Assembly: GCF_000373365.1 (NCBI RefSeq)
Contig: NZ_KB891103.1
Coordinates: 119,474 to 183,473 of the forward strand
Origin: Parafrankia discariae
GTDB lineage: Bacteria > Actinomycetota > Actinomycetes > Frankiales > Frankiaceae
Length of the DNA: 64,000 bases
Reading direction: 5' to 3'
A program made the translations under genes and the position numbers. The notes under the pieces were generated by a model. It had not been told where the DNA came from, ran no database searches, and saw only the letters and a list, made by a program, of their open reading frames with translations. Positions 17,088 through 26,589 of the stretch are shown here, in pieces; the first letter of the stretch is position 1; every line of letters begins with the position of its first letter.

Positions 17088-18167
17088 GTGCTGCGCAGGG
17101 GAAATCGGCCAGGCCGTCTAGCCAAGCAGCTCATCCGCCAGGTCGGGGACGCCGACATCGCCCTGGCGGGGGCCGAGACCCGCCCCAAGGTCCTGAAGAG
17201 CCTGGAAGAAGCGGAGATCCAGGAGGTCCGCGCCGCCGTCCGAGCGGACGCCCGGACCCTGGAGGAGCTGATCGCCGAGCTCCGGATGGAAATCGACTCC
17301 AGGGCCGAGCGGCGGGAACGCCGGACCGAGCTGATCAAGAACAAGGTCGAACAGGGCCGGCTCTGGCGCAGCGTCGGCATCCAGGAACGCATCCCGCAGA
17401 TGCAGTTCGCGCCGGCGGTCCGCCACCTCATCCTGCTGGTGCTCGCCTCCCTCGACTTCTTCGTCTTCGCCGACGCCTACGGCGTGCTCACCGACGCCGC
17501 CGACTACGGCGTCAGCTGGTTCCTCGGCGGCATCCTGGGCATCGCGGTCTTCATCGCCGGAATGGTGCTCGCCCACGCGATCAAGAGCGCGATCCTGGCC
17601 CGGGCCCAGATCCAGCTCCTCAAGGCCGCGGACGTCGGCGAGGTCAAGATGGACCAGGAGGTCCGCGAACAGCTCGTCACCACCAGGACGTCCGCCCTCG
17701 CCCTCACCCTCACCTCGACGATCTTCCTGCTGCTGTCGATCGCGGGGGTGCTGGTGCGGATCCAGGGCGCGTCCGGCGACGGCGGCGACGGCCCGGCGAT
17801 CCTGTTCACCGCGCTCATCCCGCTGGTGGCGGTGGCCGTGGAGCTCTACCTGCACGACCCGACCGAGCGCGACGAGCCGATGCCCAACGTCGTCGACCGG
17901 CGGCTGGAGCGCCGGCTCGCCAAGGCGGAACGGCGGCTGCGGATCGTCGCCGCGCAGGTCGAGGCCAAGGTCGCGAAGATCGAGAAGCTGTACCGGGTGG
18001 AGGAGACCATCCTCGACGTCGAGCAGCGCGACATGGGCATGCGCCACACCACCGACCTGGTCCTCGGCGGCGGCCACCAGATCCCGACCGTCGCCACGAA
18101 CGGCCGCTCCGCCGAAGTGGACCGGGACCAGCTCGAGAAGACCATCAAGATGGCCCGCCGATCCTGA
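17088..18167 (+). CDS. Membrane protein with flanking coiled coils
   Basis: The 359-residue protein has a charged helical N-terminus (about 30-108, many Glu/Arg heptads) and four membrane segments between about 112 and 265 (HLILLVLASLDFFVFADAY, FLGGILGIAVFIAGMVLAHA, ALALTLTSTIFLLLSIAGVL, ILFTALIPLVAVAVELYL). A second coiled coil follows (about 270-315, RRLERRLAKAERRLRIVAA). The layout is reminiscent of DUF4407-type membrane proteins, but I cannot confirm that. The start is GTG 17088. It lies 170 bp after the previous gene in the same direction and probably belongs to the envelope operon as a cytoplasm-facing scaffold. Function is unknown. Confidence 0.8.
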   Translation: MLRRGNRPGRLAKQLIRQVGDADIALAGAETRPKVLKSLEEAEIQEVRAAVRADARTLEELIAELRMEIDSRAERRERRTELIKNKVEQGRLWRSVGIQERIPQMQFAPAVRHLILLVLASLDFFVFADAYGVLTDAADYGVSWFLGGILGIAVFIAGMVLAHAIKSAILARAQIQLLKAADVGEVKMDQEVREQLVTTRTSALALTLTSTIFLLLSIAGVLVRIQGASGDGGDGPAILFTALIPLVAVAVELYLHDPTERDEPMPNVVDRRLERRLAKAERRLRIVAAQVEAKVAKIEKLYRVEETILDVEQRDMGMRHTTDLVLGGGHQIPTVATNGRSAEVDRDQLEKTIKMARRS

Positions 18168-18297
18168 CCCCGCCCTCCCCCGACCGGCTTGGCGGGCCCG
18201 CGGCGGACCCGATGATCCACGAACGCGCGTGCCGGTCGGTGCCACCCGCCTGGGCCCATTGACGTCCGGGCATGATGGACTGGACTACGTGGACCAG

Positions 18298-18654
18298 ATG
18301 TTCTCCGTGGACGAGGCCCGTGCCCTTATGCCCGAAATCCACGAGCGCGCCGCCGAGTTCGTCGCGCGGCGGGCGGACCTCACCGAACTCAGCGCCGCAC
18401 TGGCGGATGGCGCGTCGTCCCCCAAAGGGGGACTCGCCGAGATGAAAGCCCTGCAGGCCTGGCTGTCCGAAGCGCTGGCCTGGTTTCCCGACCACGGCAT
18501 CCAGGTCAAGGGCGCGGCCCCGCTGCTGATCGACTTCCCCGCCGTCCTCGACGGCGAGAACGTGCTGCTGTGCTGGATCGAGGGCGAGCCAAACCTCGCC
18601 TGGTACCACCGGGCCGACCTCGGCTTCGCCGGCCGCCGCCCCCTCCCCAGCTGA
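18298..18654 (+). CDS. DUF2203 family protein
   Basis: The 118-residue protein opens MFSVDEARALMPEIHERAAE and ends DFPAVLDGENVLLCWIEGEP and LAWYHRADLGFAGRRPL. This is the complete DUF2203 pattern (helical N-terminal half, then beta-rich half with 'llCW.eGE....yH'). These proteins are soluble and of unknown function. ATG 18298 matches the usual family N-terminus; GTG 18289 is an alternative with no better ribosome site. It follows the envelope operon by about 130 bp and ends in a strong T-tailed terminator. Confidence 0.88.
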   Translation: MFSVDEARALMPEIHERAAEFVARRADLTELSAALADGASSPKGGLAEMKALQAWLSEALAWFPDHGIQVKGAAPLLIDFPAVLDGENVLLCWIEGEPNLAWYHRADLGFAGRRPLPS

Positions 18655-18678
18655 CTCAATATCCCCACCGCTCCAGAT

Positions 18679-18728
18679 GTGTGGCGGGTGGGTGAGCCCA
18701 TGGGCTCACCCACCCGCCACACTTTTTT
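18679..18728 (+). terminator. Intrinsic terminator after the DUF2203 gene; hairpin family copy 1
   Basis: Perfect 21-bp arms (18679-18699 and 18702-18722) with a 2-nt loop are followed by six T (18723-18728). The stem core TGGCGGG(T/C)G recurs in hairpins at 37073 and 63568. Confidence 0.92.
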
Positions 18729-18795
18729 GGAGACACCCGGCCAGCCGGCGATGCCGCCCCCGCCCGCGCGAGAAGCGAAGCCACGGCCCACAGCA

Positions 18796-18866
18796 CCGCC
18801 AGAGCGTCATCCATCAGATAAAACCGGCACGCGCCAGGGCGTCCTGCTCGCCGTTTGATTTCTCTC
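18796..18866 (-). repeat. Intergenic element A, copy 1 (CAAACGGCGAGCAGG type)
   Basis: Read on the minus strand, the segment contains AAACGGCGAGCAGG, then a GC-rich stretch and GGTTTTATCTG. A closely related segment in the same orientation lies at 63640-63697. In both places it follows a TGGCGGG hairpin on the plus strand. Here it lies downstream of the PlsC-like gene and could hold its 3' end signals. Confidence 0.5.
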
Positions 18867-18886
18867 TCGCCATAAGGATGACGCGC

Positions 18887-19921
18887 TCACCCGCCACGCA
18901 TCGGTTCGGGACCCGGGGATTCGGGGGTTGGGGGGCGGCGGGAGTCGATCCAGGCGTCCACCACCGCCCAGTTCATGGTCAGCCAGTCGGCGCGTTCTGT
19001 TCCGGTGGGGGGTAGTTCGGGTGTGGGGAACCACCACCAGCGCAGTTCCATCGGGGCGGTCAGGGGCAGGGCCCGCCAGACGAGACCTGGTGTGACCAGG
19101 AGGTCCAGGCCGGTGTGGGCGACCACGGCCGTTCCCCCCACGGTTCGCGCGTCCAGTGCGGCGAGCACGCCGGCGGGGCGGGGCGGCAGGACGTGGGTGA
19201 GGTTCTCGGCCACCGCGGCCCGGCTCGACTGGCCGCGCAGCCGCAGCCCGCGGATCACCCGCCGGCGGCGTCGCGCGGTGAAGTTCGCCCCCTCGGGAAA
19301 GATGACGAGGGCGTCGTGGGACGTCAGCCTGGTGGCCAGGTCGTGCACCCGGGCGGGCGCCGTAGGGTCGGCGCCCTCCGTGCGCAGGAAGCAGGCGCCC
19401 AGCCGGCCGAGCAGGATGTCGATCGCCGGGTCGAGCTGCAGGCTCGCCAGGAGCACGACCCGCGGCGTCCGTTGGTAACGGTCGAGCAGCAGGTGGACCA
19501 AGGCGAAGGAGTCGCCGACCCCCGCGTGCCTGCTGGCGACCAGGACGGGTCGGCCGGCGCAGTCGACAGTGCCCGCCGGTGGTTCGCGCACGGTCAGCCG
19601 GAACGCGACCAGCCGCCCGGCGGCGGCGGTGACAAAGCCCAGGACGCCGCGCAGCAGGCGCAGGTGGACCTCCTCCCACCTGGCCCGGAGCAGCGGCCGG
19701 GCCAGCCACAGCCCGAAACCGCTCACGATCACGACGACCTCGGCGGCGAGATAGGCCCCGGCCAGGGCCGCCACCCGGGACACCCGTAACCGGCGGTCGA
19801 CGGGCACGCTGGCCAGGCCGAGCAAAGCGACCAGCACACCCAGCACCGCGCCAGCCGCCGCGACCGGGACGAACAGGGGATCGACCACGAGCCGGCGGAT
19901 CGCCCTCGGCGGCACTCTCAC
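18887..19921 (-). CDS. PlsC-like lysophospholipid acyltransferase
   Basis: The 344-residue protein has two or three N-terminal hydrophobic segments (about 12-75), then the acyltransferase motifs. HAGVGD gives the catalytic HxxxxD pair within VLVASRHAGVGDS, and VIFPEGANF matches the FPEG motif that binds the glycerol phosphate. It probably moves acyl groups to a lysophospholipid or related acceptor at the cytoplasmic membrane. The GTG start (19919-19921) overlaps the stop of the patatin gene by four bases, so a phospholipase and an acyltransferase are co-translated, a natural deacylation/reacylation pair. The C-terminal 30 residues (PPTPESPGPEPMRGG) are Pro-rich and atypical. Confidence 0.85.
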   Translation of the reverse strand: MRVPPRAIRRLVVDPLFVPVAAAGAVLGVLVALLGLASVPVDRRLRVSRVAALAGAYLAAEVVVIVSGFGLWLARPLLRARWEEVHLRLLRGVLGFVTAAAGRLVAFRLTVREPPAGTVDCAGRPVLVASRHAGVGDSFALVHLLLDRYQRTPRVVLLASLQLDPAIDILLGRLGACFLRTEGADPTAPARVHDLATRLTSHDALVIFPEGANFTARRRRRVIRGLRLRGQSSRAAVAENLTHVLPPRPAGVLAALDARTVGGTAVVAHTGLDLLVTPGLVWRALPLTAPMELRWWWFPTPELPPTGTERADWLTMNWAVVDAWIDSRRPPTPESPGPEPMRGG

Positions 19922-20799
19922 GCCCCACGCCCCGGGGCGGCCAGGAGGTCGAGATAGTCGGCCGTGGCCTGGCGGGCCCGTTCGACCCGGCGGCGGACCC
20001 CGTTGGCGGACCGGTACCGCAGCCCGACCAGCGGTACCCCGGTGGCGTCACCGATCGGCAGCAGGTGGACGGCGACGTCCGCCGGCAGGGCTGCCATCGC
20101 GTCGGCGAAGCCGCGGCGGCGGGCGATCTCGAAGGCCACGAGGCCGGCCTCCCAGGGCCAGCGGCCGGGGCGCAGCGGCCGTTCGATCCGCCCGACGTGC
20201 AGGACGTAGACCGTTCGCGCGCCCAGCGCCACCGCCCGGCCCACCGGGGTGCTGTCGATGAGGCCGCCGTCGACGAAGTGCTCGTCCCCGATCTTCACCG
20301 GGGGTAGCAGCGCGGGCACCGCGCACGACGCGAGCACGGCGTCGACCAGCGGGCCGCGGTCGAACCAGTGGGCCGCCGCCCGTTCGACGCTGGCGGCCAC
20401 GCACTGGAAGGGCACCGCCAGCCGATCGAACGAGGACGGCAGGTTCGCCTTCAGAATCCGGCGCAGTGGCGCGTTCGAGTGCAGGTAGCCGTGCTGGACG
20501 ACGGTGGCCAGCCGCTTTGCCGGCCCGCCGCCGAAGACGTCCGAGCTGCCCAGGTCGGCCCACAGGTCGGTCAGTCGCTCGATCGCGGCTCTGGACGGGT
20601 CGGCGGCGACGGCGGCACCGTTGATGGCACCGACGGACGTCCCGACGACCAGGTCGGGGCGGACGCCCGCGGCCAGCAGTGCGTCGAGCATTCCCACCTC
20701 GGCGGCGCCCAGAACGCCGCCACCGCCGAGCACGAACGCCACCGGCCCCGGCTGTTTCTCAGGCGGAATCCTCGTCTTCTCGGGCGGAATACTCGTCAC
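19918..20799 (-). CDS. Patatin-like phospholipase
   Basis: The 293-residue protein shows all patatin signatures: oxyanion-hole GGGGVLG (25-31), nucleophile elbow GTSVG (53-57, Ser55) and DGG (Asp177-Gly179) completing the Ser-Asp dyad. It should hydrolyse acyl esters of membrane lipids from the cytoplasmic side; no signal peptide is seen. The N-terminus (TSIPPEKTRIPPEKQPGP) contains a short IPPEK duplication. The GTG at 20799 is the only start that leaves the glycine motif intact with margin, but the ribosome site is weak. It overlaps and is probably co-regulated with the downstream PlsC-like gene. A TPR-like gene is transcribed divergently from 20913. Confidence 0.92.
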   Translation of the reverse strand: MTSIPPEKTRIPPEKQPGPVAFVLGGGGVLGAAEVGMLDALLAAGVRPDLVVGTSVGAINGAAVAADPSRAAIERLTDLWADLGSSDVFGGGPAKRLATVVQHGYLHSNAPLRRILKANLPSSFDRLAVPFQCVAASVERAAAHWFDRGPLVDAVLASCAVPALLPPVKIGDEHFVDGGLIDSTPVGRAVALGARTVYVLHVGRIERPLRPGRWPWEAGLVAFEIARRRGFADAMAALPADVAVHLLPIGDATGVPLVGLRYRSANGVRRRVERARQATADYLDLLAAPGRGA

Positions 20800-20912
20800 C
20801 GCAGCCTGCTACCCCGCCGGTTCGGCCCGGAACCCGGTGGTCGGGCGACGCTTGCACCCCCCTGTGGCCTCCTCCTCCCCGCCCGGCCGGGACGGGGCGC
20901 GGGCGGAGAACA

Positions 20913-21551
20913 ATGGCCGTCATGCGCACGCTCACCGAGGACGACATCCTCACCGAGGACGACATCGAAGAGATCGTCATCGAGGCCGCGGGCGACGGCC
21001 GCCACCGGCAGGCCGCGGCACAGTTCGAGGGTCTCGCCGCGCGGCCTGAGCTTCACGGCCAGGTCAGCGCGTCGACACTGCTGGTCCACGCCGGCGGCCA
21101 GTTCGGCCTCGCCGACGAGTGGGGCGAGGCGGTGCGGTGCTACCGCGCCGCGGTGGTCGCCAACGACGCGGCAACCGCCGAGGCCACGGCGGCCGACGCG
21201 GCGGACATCGACCCGCGGGTCTGGCTCCATGACGCGCTCGTACGCAAGGGCGACGAGGCCGAGGCCACGACGCTGCGCGCCAAGATCAAGTCGAGTCGCT
21301 CCACCAATCCGGACGTCTACGCGGCGGTCGCGGAGACCCTCGCGGAGCACGGCCGGCAGCAGGAGGCGCTCACCTGGTTCACGATGGGCTTCCACCGCTG
21401 CCAGGACGCGGACATCCCGGTGTACATGCTCCACCTGCTGCTGATCGGGCGCCGCGCGATCCGCCGGGGCCTCGGCTTCCCGCCGGACGAGCTGGACGAG
21501 ATCGCCGACGCCTACGTCGACCACCTGGAGGCCACCGACAACCTCGCGTGA
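20913..21551 (+). CDS. TPR-like helical repeat protein
   Basis: The 212-residue soluble protein begins MAVMRTLTEDDILTEDD, with a short LTEDDI duplication. It is then built of helix pairs resembling tetratricopeptide repeats: GEAVRCYRAAVVANDAATAE, ALVRKGDEAEATTLRAKIKS, VAETLAEHGRQQEALTWFTM and HCQ-type helices. ATG 20913 follows GCGGAG closely. Such proteins usually act as protein-binding scaffolds; I recognise no catalytic motif. It is divergent from the patatin gene (113 bp between starts) and convergent with the acyl-CoA synthetase gene, only 5 bp from it. Confidence 0.75.
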   Translation: MAVMRTLTEDDILTEDDIEEIVIEAAGDGRHRQAAAQFEGLAARPELHGQVSASTLLVHAGGQFGLADEWGEAVRCYRAAVVANDAATAEATAADAADIDPRVWLHDALVRKGDEAEATTLRAKIKSSRSTNPDVYAAVAETLAEHGRQQEALTWFTMGFHRCQDADIPVYMLHLLLIGRRAIRRGLGFPPDELDEIADAYVDHLEATDNLA

Positions 21552-21556
21552 CCCGG

Positions 21557-23440
21557 TCAGGCGTCCGGGAGGAGAACGGGCCGCAGGGCGTCGAGCACGG
21601 CGACGTCCTCGATGGTGGAGGGGATCGCCGGTGAGCGGCCGTCGGCCAGCTCACGCATGGTGCGGCGCAGGATCTTGCCGGACCGGGTCTTCGGGAGGGC
21701 GGCGACGACGTCCACCCGTCGCATCGAGGCGACCGGCCCGATCTCGGCGCGGACCCGCGCGACGAGCTCGGCCGCCAGCGTGTCCGGCGTGATCTCCGCG
21801 CCGCTCTTCATCACCACGAGCCCGCGGGGCACCTGGCCCTTGAACGGGTCGGTGACGCCGACGACGGCGCACTCCGCCACCGCCGGGTGGGCCGCCAGCA
21901 CCGCCTCCATCGATCCGGCGGAGAGCCGGTGCCCGGCCACGTTGATGACGTCGTCGGTGCGCCCCAGGACGAACACGTAGCCGTCGTCGTCGACATAGCC
22001 GCCGTCGCCGGTCAGGTAGTAGCCGTCGAAGGCCGAGAGGTAGGAGGCGATGTAACGCTCGTCGTCCTCCCACAGTGTGGGCAGCGCGCCCGGCGGCAGT
22101 GGCAGGCGGATGCAGATGGCCCCCTCGGTTCCGGGTGGGACCTCAGCCCCGGTCGCGTCCAGGACCCGGACGTCGTAGCCCGGCATCGGCACCGACGGGC
22201 TCCCGGCCCTGAGCGGCAGCGGTTCCAGCCCGATCGGCGCGGCGCAGATCGGCCAGCCCGTCTCGGTCTGCCACCAGTTGTCGACGACGGGCCGGCCCAG
22301 CGCGGCCGAGGCCCATTCGTAGGTGGCCGGGTCCAGCCGCTCGCCGGCCAGGAACAGCGCCCGCAGCGTCCCCAGGTCGTACCGGCCGACGAGCTCGGCC
22401 GCCGGGTCCTCCTTCTTGATCGCCCGGATCGCGGTGGGCGCGGTGAACAGCACGTTCACCCCGTGCTCGGCGATCACCCGCCAGAACGCCCCGGCGTCGG
22501 GGGTGCCGACCGGCTTCCCCTCGTAGAGCACCGTCGTGGCGCCGACCAGCAGCGGCGCGTAGACCGTGTAGGAGTGGCCGACCGCCCAGCCGATGTCGGA
22601 GGCCGCCCACATCACGTCACCCGGCCCGATGCCGTACACGTTGCGCATCGACCAGGACATCGCCACGGCGTGGCCGCCGTTGTCCCGGACGATGCCCTTC
22701 GGCCGCCCGGTCGTCCCGGAGGTGTAGAGGATGTACAGCGGGTCGGTGGCCGCGACGGGCACCGGGTCCAGCGGGGCCGCGGAGCCGACGAGGGCGTCCC
22801 AGCCGTGGTCGCGGCCGGCCACGAGATCACAGCGGTGCTGCTCGCGCTGCACGATGAGGCAGCCGGCCGGCTTGTGGGCGGCCAGCTCGATCGCCGCGTC
22901 CATCATCGGCTTGTAGGGGACGAGCCGCGTCGGTTCGATCCCGCAGGACGCGCTGACCACGACCTTCGGGCGGGCGTCGTCCATCCGGGCGGCGAGCTCC
23001 GGGGCGGCGAACCCGCCGAAGACCACCGAGTGGACGGCGCCGAGGCGGGCGCAGGCCAGCATCGCCACGACCGCCTCGGGGATCATCGGCATATAGATGA
23101 TGACGCGGTCGCCCCGGTCGACCCCGAGTGCGGCGAGCGCGCCGGCGGCCCGGGCCACCTCGTCTGTGAGCCGCGCGAACGTGTACCGGCGGGACGTCCC
23201 GGTGACCGGCGAGTCGTAGACCAGGGCGAGCGCGTCCCCGCGGCCGGCGGCGACGTGCCGGTCCAGGGCGTTGGCGCAGGTGTTCAGCTCAGCGTCGGGG
23301 AACCAGCGGTAGAACGGTGGCGCGCCCGCGTCGAGGATCCGCTCCGGGGCGCGGGTCCAGTCGATGTCCCGCGCGGCGGCGGCCCAGAAGGCCTCGGGGT
23401 CGGTCCGCTCGTTTTCGTACGCCCGCCGGTATTCGCCCAT
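21557..23440 (-). CDS. prpE: AMP-forming propionyl/acetyl-CoA synthetase (PrpE/Acs family)
   Basis: The 627-residue enzyme activates a short-chain carboxylate with ATP and CoA. It has the N-terminal ACAS segment ([20 protein letters not shown]), core motif A3 [11 protein letters not shown], the adenylate-binding [12 protein letters not shown], the hinge region [18 protein letters not shown], and the acetylation-site lysine context [10 protein letters not shown] near the C-terminus. WWQTETG with INVAGHRLS is typical of propionyl-CoA synthetases rather than long-chain ligases. I start at ATG 23440 because AGAGGA lies 9 bases upstream; ATG 23449 sits directly on that purine run. The divergent LLM gene begins at 23577. 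The specificity within short chains is inferred. Confidence 0.88.
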   Translation of the reverse strand: MGEYRRAYENERTDPEAFWAAAARDIDWTRAPERILDAGAPPFYRWFPDAELNTCANALDRHVAAGRGDALALVYDSPVTGTSRRYTFARLTDEVARAAGALAALGVDRGDRVIIYMPMIPEAVVAMLACARLGAVHSVVFGGFAAPELAARMDDARPKVVVSASCGIEPTRLVPYKPMMDAAIELAAHKPAGCLIVQREQHRCDLVAGRDHGWDALVGSAAPLDPVPVAATDPLYILYTSGTTGRPKGIVRDNGGHAVAMSWSMRNVYGIGPGDVMWAASDIGWAVGHSYTVYAPLLVGATTVLYEGKPVGTPDAGAFWRVIAEHGVNVLFTAPTAIRAIKKEDPAAELVGRYDLGTLRALFLAGERLDPATYEWASAALGRPVVDNWWQTETGWPICAAPIGLEPLPLRAGSPSVPMPGYDVRVLDATGAEVPPGTEGAICIRLPLPPGALPTLWEDDERYIASYLSAFDGYYLTGDGGYVDDDGYVFVLGRTDDVINVAGHRLSAGSMEAVLAAHPAVAECAVVGVTDPFKGQVPRGLVVMKSGAEITPDTLAAELVARVRAEIGPVASMRRVDVVAALPKTRSGKILRRTMRELADGRSPAIPSTIEDVAVLDALRPVLLPDA

Positions 23441-23576
23441 GCCTGTCATCCTCTCGCTCCCCGCCGGGCCGTCCAGGCACTTCGGAGCCAAGCCTCGAAG
23501 GGAAACGCGACGCCCCGATGGGGAAGGCCGGGCCCCGGCGGGGAAGACGGGCGCGGGTGCGGCGGTTGGCCGAAGG

Positions 23577-24680
23577 GTGAGCCTGACGAGACCGGTGCCG
23601 TTGTCCGTCCTCGACCTGGTGCCGGTGGGCACCGGTGTCTCCGCCGGCGAGGCCGTCCGCGGCAGCCTTGAGCTGGCCCGGCGGGCCGAGGCGCTCGGTT
23701 TCACCCGCTACTGGCTGGCCGAGCACCACGGCATGCCGGGCATCGCGAGTTCCGCGACGACCATCCTGATGGGCCAGGTGGCCGCGGCGACGTCCACCAT
23801 CCGGGTCGGTTCGGGCGGGGTGATGCTGCCCAACCACGCCCCGCTCACGATCGCCGAGCAGTTCGGGACCCTGGGCGCCTTCTTCCCCGACCGCATCGAC
23901 CTCGGCATCGGCCGGGCCCCCGGGACGGACCAGAGCACCGCGCGGGCGCTGCGCCGCGGCCCGGGGCCGCTGTCCGCGGACGACTTCCCCGACCAGCTGG
24001 CCGAGCTGACGACCTTCCTCTCCGGCGGGTCGTTCCCCGCCGGACACCCGCTGCACGGGGTGGAGGCGTACCCGCGGGCGGACGCGCCGCCGATCTGGCT
24101 GCTCGGTTCGAGTGGCTACAGCGCCCAGGTCGCCGGGTTCCTCGGCCTGCCGTTCGCGTTCGCGCACCATTTCAGCTCGGCCAGCACGCTGCCCGCGCTG
24201 CGGCTGTACCGCGACTCGTTCCGGCCGTCACCCGGCCGGGAGCGTCCGTACGCGATGGTCGCCGCCGGTGTGCTGTGCGCCGAGGACGACGAGCGGGCCC
24301 GGTGGCTGGCCGGGCCCACCCGCCTGACGATGCTGCGCCTGCGCCTGGGACGTCCCGGTGCCTATCCCACGCCGGAGGAGGCCGCGGCCTACCCGTGGAC
24401 GCCGCGGGAGCGCGAGGTGGCTGAGTCGGCGACGTCCTCGCACATCGTGGGCGGGCCGGAGACCGTGCGGGAGGGCCTGAACGCCCTGCTCGAGGCGACC
24501 GAGGCCGACGAGCTCATGATCGTCACGAACGTGCACTCCAACGCCGACCGGATCCGCTCCTACGAGCTGGTCGCCCGGCTGGCGCTGGCGGAGCCGGCCG
24601 GCGGGCGGGACGGCGAGGCCGGCGGGCGGGACGGCGAGCGGGTCACGGGTTTCCGCGCGGCCGGAGCGTCCGGGCGGTGA
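23577..24680 (+). CDS. LLM-class flavin-dependent monooxygenase (MsnO8/YhbW-like)
   Basis: The 367-residue protein is a luciferase-like TIM barrel. It has [64 protein letters not shown] and the late [12 protein letters not shown] and MIVTNVHS strands. The EHH and GRAPGTD signatures place it with FMN-using flavin-reductase-dependent members, not the F420 group of the first gene in the window. GTG 23577 directly follows a GAAGG; nothing upstream looks coding. The C-terminus contains a 21-bp tandem duplication (24597-24638) adding GGRDGEA repeats, and the last 38 bp overlap the convergent SDR gene. The substrate is unknown. Confidence 0.88.
   Translation: MSLTRPVPLSVLDLVPVGTGVSAGEAVRGSLELARRAEALGFTRYWLAEHHGMPGIASSATTILMGQVAAATSTIRVGSGGVMLPNHAPLTIAEQFGTLGAFFPDRIDLGIGRAPGTDQSTARALRRGPGPLSADDFPDQLAELTTFLSGGSFPAGHPLHGVEAYPRADAPPIWLLGSSGYSAQVAGFLGLPFAFAHHFSSASTLPALRLYRDSFRPSPGRERPYAMVAAGVLCAEDDERARWLAGPTRLTMLRLRLGRPGAYPTPEEAAAYPWTPREREVAESATSSHIVGGPETVREGLNALLEATEADELMIVTNVHSNADRIRSYELVARLALAEPAGGRDGEAGGRDGERVTGFRAAGASGR
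24597..24638 (+). repeat. 21-bp tandem duplication at the 3' end of the LLM gene
   Basis: Two exact 21-bp copies (24597-24617, 24618-24638) encode a repeated GGRDGEA segment. They extend the protein's tail so that it overlaps the convergent SDR gene. Confidence 0.9.
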
Positions 24681-25437
24681 TCCCCGCGACGAGCCCCCGA
24701 CCCAGCAGGCGGGACGCGTTCGAGGTCAGGTAGTTGAGCCGGCCGTCGATCACGTAGGGCAGGCCGCGGTCGAGGCCGCGGAAGGCGGCCGTGACGACCT
24801 CGTCGGTGGTGCGCAGCCGTCCCCCGGCGCTCATCCGCCGGCCGAGGACGTCGAAGAAGTGCGTGTCGGTCGGCCCCGGGCACACCGCCAGCACCTGGAC
24901 GCCCCGCGACCGGTACTCCGCCCACAGTGCGATCGAGTAGGACAGCACGAACGCCTTCGACGCCCCGTACACGGCCATGTAGGGGACGGCCTGGAACCCC
25001 GACGTCGACGACACGTTGACGACGGTGCCGCGGCCCCGCTCGACCATCGCCGGCAGGAGCAGGTGCGTCATCCGTTCGACCGCGACGACGTCCAGCATGA
25101 CCTCGCGGTGGTCGCGGTCCGCGGGCAGCTCCTCGTACCGGCCGTAGGTGCCGAACCCGGCGTTGTTCACCAGCACGTCGACCGCGTCACCGGTGGCCGC
25201 CCGGGCCTGTTCGACGAGCAGGTCCGGGCCGTCCTCCCGGGCGAGGTCGACCGGGACCGCCCACACCCGCGCCCCGTGCAGCGCGCGCAGCCGCTCGGCC
25301 ACCGGCCGCAGCCTCTCCTCGGACGGCGCGGCGAGCACGAGATCGGCCCCGTGGGCCGCGAGCGCCTCGGCGAACGCGGCCCCGATCCCCGACGAGGCCC
25401 CCGTGACCAGCGCGGTCCGGTTCCGGAAGTCGGTCAC
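24643..25437 (-). CDS. Short-chain dehydrogenase/reductase (classical SDR)
   Basis: The 264-residue protein has the NAD(P)-binding TGASSGIG (12-19), NNAG (91-94), catalytic Ser in NVSS (about 144) and YGASK (Tyr157, Lys161). The C-terminal PGPTDTHFF loop and a following Arg-rich helix resemble DltE/YqjQ-type SDRs often linked to lipid or aldehyde reduction. It acts in the cytoplasm; substrate and cofactor preference are unknown. The start is GTG 25437, at the first residue of [13 protein letters not shown]. It is convergent with the LLM gene (38-bp overlap) and codirectional with recQ, 57 bp away. Confidence 0.9.
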   Translation of the reverse strand: MTDFRNRTALVTGASSGIGAAFAEALAAHGADLVLAAPSEERLRPVAERLRALHGARVWAVPVDLAREDGPDLLVEQARAATGDAVDVLVNNAGFGTYGRYEELPADRDHREVMLDVVAVERMTHLLLPAMVERGRGTVVNVSSTSGFQAVPYMAVYGASKAFVLSYSIALWAEYRSRGVQVLAVCPGPTDTHFFDVLGRRMSAGGRLRTTDEVVTAAFRGLDRGLPYVIDGRLNYLTSNASRLLGRGLVAGITARTLRPRGNP

Positions 25438-25494
25438 GCGAGCGCAGCTCCTCAGGTCGACAGGTCGACGGCCGGCGGTGACGTTACAGCGGGG

Positions 25495-26589
25495 CTAGTC
25501 GGCGACCGCCAGCAGGCCCCGCTCGGTCACCGCCGCCACCGACAGCGTGCGGTAGCCGACCTCGTCGAACAGGACGGTGATGCGGTCGCCGTCCTCCTTC
25601 ATCACCTGGCCGGCCCCCCACCGCACATGGCGGACGGCCAGCCCGGCCGGGAACGGGGAGTCCTCCGCCGGGGCCCCGTCGTCGCCCGCCGGAGCCGACG
25701 ATCCGGCCGCGGTGGCGGTAGCGGCCGCCGCGCCGTCCCCGCCCGGCGTTCGCTGCCCGGGCAGCCGGGACCGGCAGACGTCGCAGTTCCCGCAGGTGGC
25801 GGGGGACGTGTCGCCGAAGTAGGCGAGCAGATAACGCCGCCGGCATTCGCGGGTCTCGGCGTACCCGCGCATCATGTCCACCCGCGACCGCTCGAACTCG
25901 ACCCGCGCCGCGGCCAGCTCGACGGCGCGCCGCGCCGCCTGCTCGGGCTCCGGGGCCCCGGCGCTGCGCTCGATCCGCCCGTCGTCGTGGACGGTGACCG
26001 CGTCCGCCCGTTCGAGCAGGTCCACCATGCGGGTCAGCGCGGTGTCGCCGACCCCGGCGGCCTCCGCCAGGGCACGCGCGCTGACCGGCTCCTCGGCGTG
26101 GCCGAGCAGCACGGCGACGCGGCGCAGCACGGTCTCGTCCGGGTGTGACGAGGCGAAGAAACGACGCAGCCCCAGGTCCTCGGGCCGGTAGAACAGGCAG
26201 GCGAGGGCCGGCCGGCCGTCGCGGCCGGCGCGCCCGATCTCCTGGTAGTAGGAGTCGATCGAGTCGGCCACCTCGGCGTGGATCACAAACCTGACGTTGG
26301 GCTTGTCGATGCCCATGCCGAACGCGGTCGTCGCCACGACGACGTCGCACCGGTCGGCCATGAAGTCCTCCTCGACCTCACGGCGCCGCGCCGCGCGCAG
26401 CCCGGCGTGGTAGGCGCTCGCGGTGAGCCCGAGGTCCGCGAGCTCGGCGGCGAGGTCCTCCGCGCCGCGGCGGGTCGCCGTGTAGACCAGGCCGGGCTTG
26501 GTCTCGGCGGCGATCCGCTCGACCAGCCGGGCCTTCTTGTCATCGTCGTCGACGAAGGACTCGACGCTCAGGGTGATCTCCGGACGATC
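25495..26589 (-). pseudogene. recQ: RecQ helicase, C-terminal fragment (frameshifted)
   Basis: This is the second half of a RecQ helicase, in a different frame from the first half. It has helicase domain 2 ([69 protein letters not shown]), the zinc-binding region (RECRRRYLLAYFGD, CGNCDVC) and a C-terminal beta domain (VRHVRWGAGQVMKEDGDRIT). Homology in this frame begins at the Asp codon near 26589. Upstream, the frame stays open only as antisense-like sequence back to 26739. Without a start of its own it is probably not made as a functional protein. Third-position G/C is still high, so the break is recent or an assembly error. Confidence 0.85.

Noticed and set aside
21887-23671. 594-codon open frame on the plus strand
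   Set aside because: It is antisense to the acyl-CoA synthetase. Only the minus strand shows the adenylate-forming motifs.
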